DNA of 36,860 nucleotides from Silene noctiflora (Eukaryota > Streptophyta > Magnoliopsida > Caryophyllales > Caryophyllaceae). The stretch is taken from positions 1 through 36,860 of the forward strand of contig VHZZ01003095.1 in NCBI GenBank assembly GCA_009801015.1. Reading direction: 5' to 3'. Positions 32,336 to 36,860 of this stretch are shown here, piece by piece. Within the stretch, counting starts at the first letter, position 1. Every line of letters begins with the position of its first letter. The position numbers and the translations under genes were made by a program. The notes under the pieces are model-generated. The model was not told the DNA's origin and searched no databases. It saw nothing but the letters and a program-made list of their open reading frames with translations.

Positions 32336-32516
32336 CTACAATTTAAATAGTATTGCAACCTCAGTAAAAATTAATGAAGAATCATAAGACAGTAAAAAAA
32401 GGCAACATATTAATGAAGATAAAAGTAGTACCTGTGAAGTGAAAATGAAGAGAGAGGGATTTCAGCAGGCCCTCCTTTCCGCAGCCCAAATTCTTTCTCC
32501 AACAAATACTTATATA
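32336..32516 (-). promoter_or_regulatory. TATA box and leader intron of the HtrA-like gene
   Basis: On the minus strand TATATAAG lies at 32516-32509. A leader exon of about 50 bases ends CACAG/GTACTAC at 32432, and an acceptor TTGTAG at 32336 lies just upstream of the start codon. Transcription probably starts near 32480. Confidence 0.5.
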
Positions 32517-32539
32517 TTGAGTGTTCTAATTAGTAAGAC

Positions 32540-33690
32540 CCGCCCGGCCGCCCATTAACAGTAAGATCAATTTTGGTTTCATATATTCCACTAATAAATT
32601 AAGTAAGACTTGGAATGGTTAAATACTTGTCATTATTGTATAAAAGTTTGTATAGAAATATATTATGATTATTATCAGATCAAATTATCACTTTGTGCGT
32701 ATAAGTTCATTGTTTTAAGCAAACGAATTACTTTCCATATATTGGTTTGTTTACCATTAGGTATCTTTACTTTTAGGTGAAATTTTTACTTTCAAAAGTA
32801 ACAATTAACATAAATTTAGGTACACCAATCTGCAATAACAATTTTCCAAAATCCCAAGCATTTTAATTGTTGTTTAACTGCATTTCGAATCTAATTAATA
32901 ATGTGAAGTATAATATTTAGTAATACACACGATAATGTAACACGAAAAAATGTATCATTATTACTACAGTACTAAACACGTACAGTATTGTCAAGAACTG
33001 CTAGATCTTATCTAATTTAAAATCAGAAATAAAAAGGTCATATTACGATGCTTGGATTTAGACTAAAGTGAATGCCGTAAATTGTTGAGACAAAATAAAA
33101 CTACTCCGTAGTAGCCTATACATATAACATAGCGAATATATTTGAAATTTTGAGAATATATTATATACGTATTGCATTAACGTTTGGAATATTTTAAAAA
33201 GTCGAAAATTTGAGTTCGTTAAAATACGAATTTAAAACTAGTCTTTATTATTAGAAATCCGTTGTATTTAAAACGACCTTGTATATCATAACGGATTCGC
33301 GGCATCTCATATTCTAGTTTAAGAAAGAGAGTTTCTATTATGATTAATACTAATATTGATTATTGAGAATTGACAAAAAAAGGTAATGACAAGGATAATC
33401 ATGATTGTATGTTAGTCCGACCAAAATCCGGATTACAACAAAATCAAAACAAAGTACGTATTGGGACTCCGAGTAGGATTAAGAACCGACCAAATTAGTT
33501 TTAATGTTTTCCCCCCGGCTACTATAAATACATACATACATACATACCCTCTTCTATTTCCCAAAAACAATAAATCATCATCCTCTTTCAATTTAATTTA
33601 ATTTAATTTTCCCCCAAAAATATATACCCTACGTACTGTACGTTTGTGATCACTCACTAATTTTAAAGGAAATTAATTAATTAATTAATT
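32540..33690. other. AT-rich spacer between divergent genes
   Basis: It separates the promoter of the HtrA-like gene (-) from that of the gene at 33727 (+). No gene seen. Simple repeats occur near its right end: (acat)n at about 33530-33547 and 'tttaattta' words at 33590-33607. 'ctataaatacatac' near 33521 is a plausible TATA box for the rightward gene. Confidence 0.45.
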
Positions 33691-33692
33691 AG

Positions 33693-33693
<1 letters not shown>

Positions 33694-33728
<35 letters not shown>
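33694..33728. repeat. (AAT)n microsatellite touching the start codon
   Basis: About eleven 'aat' triplets run directly into the ATG at 33727. Length change here would alter the leader but not the protein. Confidence 0.9.
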
Positions 33729-33729
<1 letters not shown>

Positions 33730-35501
33730 GGTAATGTTAAGAATTATAACGATAAGAAGAATAATGATGTTGGAAATTGGAGAAGGTCAAAAGATGATGA
33801 GAGGAGCTTTAATGGCAATATTCCCAAGCCCAGATCATACACCAGGAACAACCCTTCTTCTCTTCTTGGTAATTTTTCCCCAACACTTTGTATTTTTATT
33901 TCTGTCACCATTATTTATTTATTTATTTATTTATTCTACTGTCTTTATTTAATGCCAATAAGTTGTTGTGGTATGGTATGATTATCATCCATGCATGCTT
34001 TTCTTGATAATAAAAACGGTAAACAAATGATGGGGACGGAAGGAGTAAACAAATGATGGGGACGGTCGGACGGAAGGAGTAGTAGTTATTATTATTAATT
34101 AATATTGGGAACACATGCAGTGTCCAAAAAGAGTAATTGATTTTGATACCTGCAATTCTGTCTGTGACAAATTGACATGGCCTTCTTCATCTGACCTGAA
34201 TTAAGTATGTTTGTGTATTTATTGTTTATTTAGAAGCTTAAAATAATAAAGATGCTTTTTGGAACATTGATTGTTGTCTTTGTCTACTGTCTACGGAGTA
34301 GATTTTAGAGGAATGAATTCAACAAACCAACAAACTTTACTCTGCAAAAACAATTCAACCTTTAAAAAAAAAAAACATGTTTTACCTTTTTAAGTAATCA
34401 TCGTTATTGTAATCAAAGCTGTTAGCTGCATGCTACCAACACATTTATTTATTTCAAGATCAGGAATGTTTCCAAATACGACTTTAAGACCTCTGCCAAC
34501 ATTCCTCATTCGTCATATTTGTGATTTAGTCCGAATTTGAATGTTTGGCCTAGATGGAAATAATCGAATACTCAATCTTTCCAAATTCCCATTGTATGCC
34601 TATCAAAACAAGCTGAGCCTTGAAATATCTGAATTGCAATTCAGTGGAAAAGAATAATGGATTGGAATTACCGCGACTTACTGATTTTGAAATTTAATGT
34701 CCTAAAATATACAGCTAACTTATTATTCCTCCTTTTTGCTCTGTAGGTCGGCAGCTGTCTGCTCATCAACTAGAGAACAAATTCTGCAGAATGGTAGGGG
34801 GAGTTTCATGGAAACATGTAATGGAAAACCAGAAATACATGTACCTGCACGACAAGATTATGAAGTGGGAGGATTCTGCAGTTGAGGAGGCTTACTGGGA
34901 TGCCAAGACGCGGTTTTTAGCAAAGGTACATGGTGAGCCATGTGACGTTAAACTCCCTGATTCGGACATTTTCAACGACAAGATTGATTGGGACGCTGCT
35001 GTTGATCCCGGCCTCCTGTCTGACTTGGACAACAAGGCAGTTGTGAAACAAGATGATATTGGTGGTGTAATCATCGAGATTCCTCCCACCATTATTGAAT
35101 CTGAGTTGACCCCTAATGGCTGGGGTGATGCTGAAAATGTCAAGCCACAGCAGGAAGTTTGGGATGACAATGTTGTGAAAAGGGAAGATCAAGGTTTCTC
35201 AAATGGTTGGGAGGACAATTATGTGTATGCCACCCAAGATACAAGCTGTGATCAGGAAAATAGAATCAATGGGTCGACTTGGAATTCTTACAGAAAACAG
35301 CAGTATTATGAGAATGGGAATGGCTGGCACTTGGATAGAAAGGAAGATCGCGGTGGTTGGAGCACATCAAGGTACAAGATCTCTCGATACCAGCATAACA
35401 ATAACAGCAGCCGGTCCTTTGACAATTTCGGGCGCAGGAAAGGAAATTTGTACTGCGAACGCCCTCTCATGGCGTGGAAACCTGTTACTAGGTGTCAGTA
35501 A
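33727..35501 (+). CDS. Uncharacterised plant protein with SWKHV..KYMY core and GW-rich tail
   Basis: Coding exons are 33727-33868 and 34747-35501 (donor CTTG/GTAATT, acceptor TCTGTAG, split Gly codon), giving 298 residues. The core at about 64-132 holds 'VSWKHVMENQKYMYLHDKIM', 'KWEDSAVEEAYWDAKTRF', 'CDVKLPDSD' and 'DKIDWD'. I recall this pattern from a widespread plant family of unknown function. The N-terminus (MGN, then basic and Asn-rich) could in principle be N-myristoylated, since Gly follows Met1. The tail is disordered and rich in Asn, Gly, Trp and Arg, with NGW/GGW words around Trp173, 202, 241 and 252. The start is the only ATG in frame and follows an (AAT)n run. Confidence 0.8.
33869..34746 (+). 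other. Intron of the GW-rich protein gene
   Basis: 878 bases. It holds a (TTTA)n run at about 33910-33933 and a short tandem duplication at 34019-34080, listed separately. No gene inside. Confidence 0.8.
34019..34080. repeat. Tandem duplication of 'gtaaacaaatgatggggacgg'-type unit
   Basis: Two copies start at 34019 and 34045, each followed by 'ggaaggagta'. The second carries an extra 'tcggacgg'. The 'gggacggaaggagta' end resembles the terminus of Stowaway MITEs, so this may be duplicated MITE debris. Confidence 0.6.
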
Positions 35502-36620
35502 GATGTTTTGGCAGGTGAGGATTATATGGCCCCTTGTCAACAGGAGTTTGGGGAAGTCTGTAGTGTGTTTTTGTTGTAAGGCGGTGTCTATGATGTCGAG
35601 TTGAAAAGAATGTACGAGAGGAGAGGTTTGAAGACGCGGATTAAATTTTTTGACAGCAGACAAGGTTACGAACCCCTTAGTGTAGGTTGTGATTCTGCAA
35701 CTACGAAAAACGGGGGATGGTAATCTGTATACACAGCTAGGTAGTTATATTTACAAGGGTCTTATTCATTCATTATTTTTGTTAGTGAATCATGAATGGC
35801 ATGGAAGTTTCGAAAAGTGCAAAATTATTAGTCTTATTTTTTCAAGATTAATTAAGAATGAATTAGAGGAAGGCATGATTGCAGAGTGAGGCTTGTTTCT
35901 TTCGGCACCCTGCCATATGATATGATCAAAGTATGTAGCATTTGTTAGCACATTAATTATAATTATAATTATAATTATATTACCTCGTCTATCTATCTAT
36001 CTATCTATCTATTATATTACATGTCTTAATCATTGTTTAGATGTCATGTGTGTGTAATCATCACTATATTGATGATTACTGATAATCATCAAAATTATTA
36101 TGAGCTTCAAATCATATGATCCTAATTAATTCCCTAAAGACTTGCTTGTATGATTGGGAATGTTTGGACAACCTAAAAGACATACTAATTTAAATTAGTA
36201 TATGTAAAGGAGATAGCTTCAAAGATGAATCTAATCAAAATTCAGTTGCACGATGTAGGACATCATTTATTTGTGCTCTTGTACAGCTCAAGCTTAATTC
36301 TAAATTCTGTAACAAATTAAAGTTAGCAAATTGTGGGTCAAACAATAATGGATTAGTAGCTCTTTCACGCACGTGGCCGGGTTGATTACTCAAATTCAAC
36401 TGCATTTTTGAGAGACCTAAATCATTGTCAGCCTAAGCAGAAAATCAAGCTAACTGGGTCATTAACATTTTACCCCTTAATTCTTCCATTTTAGATATCT
36501 CGACTCACTTATCCCATTAAAGAAAAAGGTCACCAACCCAATCATTTTTTATTTTTCAATCATTTCCAACATTTTCTACCCAATTAAAACCTCTTTTAAT
36601 TCTTCCATTTTCAATCATTT
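35502..36620. other. 3' region of the GW-rich gene, then spacer with simple repeats
   Basis: The trailer probably extends to about 35900. Beyond it lie a 'taattataattataat' run near 35955-35980 and a (tatc)n microsatellite at about 35988-36012. The phrase 'ttaattcttccatttt' occurs at about 36478 and 36597. No gene seen. Confidence 0.45.
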
Positions 36621-36627
36621 TTCAATC

Positions 36628-36860
36628 ATCAAGGATGTAAAATTAGATCTTCAATTTTTCGATGAAGTGATAATTAAACATTGTTTTCGTGAAGCCAACA
36701 AAGTTGCCGACTTTATGGCTTCTATTGGACATGAATGTCCAACTCTTTCGAGGTGGTTTGAAAGCCGGTTGCTTCAACTTACCTCTATCATTCGAATGGA
36801 TGAGATAGGTTGGTCTTACCTCAGGGGGATCAACCTAGTTTTATTACCTTATCAAAAAAA
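36628..36860 (+). mobile_element. 3' end of a LINE (non-LTR retrotransposon) with RNase H domain
   Basis: From about 36628 a frame stays open to the window end and reads like the C-terminal RNase H domain found in plant L1-type LINEs ('putative ribonuclease H protein' family): 'VIIKHCFREANKVADFMASI', 'CPTLSRWFESRLLQL' and 'DEIGWSYLRGINLVLLP'. The HxxREAN-VAD-hA motif holds the last RNase H active-site Asp. No reverse transcriptase sequence precedes it, so the copy is strongly 5'-truncated, as is normal for LINEs. The final 'atcaaaaaaa' may be the start of its poly(A) tail. The right end and target duplication lie outside the window. Confidence 0.75.

Noticed and set aside
33734-33952. Second plus-strand frame overlapping the first exon of the GW-rich gene
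   Set aside because: It reads through the intron's (TTTA)n run in another frame; the other frame has the conserved protein and proper splice sites.
1-36860. LTR retrotransposon, viral copy or CRISPR-like array
   Set aside because: No paired long terminal repeats, capsid, integrase or envelope signatures, and no spaced short repeats were found; the only retroelement protein is the LINE RNase H end at the right edge.

Overview
The window looks like nuclear DNA of a dicot plant, most likely order Caryophyllales and probably the amaranth/chenopod family. The genes have plant introns, a tRNA-derived SINE and TA-flanked MITEs lie between them, and the AT-rich spacers carry the 'tactccgta' words common in this order. 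The best lineage clue is a knottin at 30.8-31.1 kb whose cysteine spacing and about 60% of its residues match the amaranth alpha-amylase inhibitor AAI. The species cannot be fixed from the sequence alone. One run of 997 Ns (12455-13451) is an assembly gap.

Layout, left to right. 1-960: two and a bit units of a tandem repeat, then a long pyrimidine tract. 1020-2630 (-): a decayed PPR gene. 2640-4070: spacer with a foldback element and an almost perfect SINE with 16-bp target duplications. 4200-7266 (-): a complete SDP1-type triacylglycerol lipase in three coding exons. 7.3-10.9 kb: gene-poor, with at least three MITEs. 11054-11305 (+): a small conserved plant protein. 12052-12233 (-): the last exon of a GASA/snakin gene whose first exons fall in or beyond the gap. 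15124-19116 (-): translation initiation factor eIF3c. 21636-24578 (-): ribosomal protein uL30 (RPL7). 26-28 kb: spacer with nested MITEs. 29370-30147 (+): an ERD15-like PAM2 protein. 30816-31079 (-): the AAI-like knottin. 31564-32316 (-): an HtrA/Deg-type protease fold with two of its three catalytic residues replaced. 33727-35501 (+): an uncharacterised plant protein with a tryptophan-glycine-rich tail. 36628-36860 (+): the RNase H end of a LINE.

These genes are neighbours rather than one pathway. Two loose themes can be seen. Three genes concern translation: eIF3c, RPL7, and ERD15, whose PAM2 motif is known to bind the poly(A)-binding protein. Three are small secreted or stress/defence-type products: GASA, the knottin, and ERD15. 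The most unusual item is the inactive-looking protease beside the knottin. No bacterial-type system, CRISPR array or intact retroelement was seen. Exon boundaries were read by eye from GT/AG sites, reading phase and family knowledge; untranslated exons are inferred.
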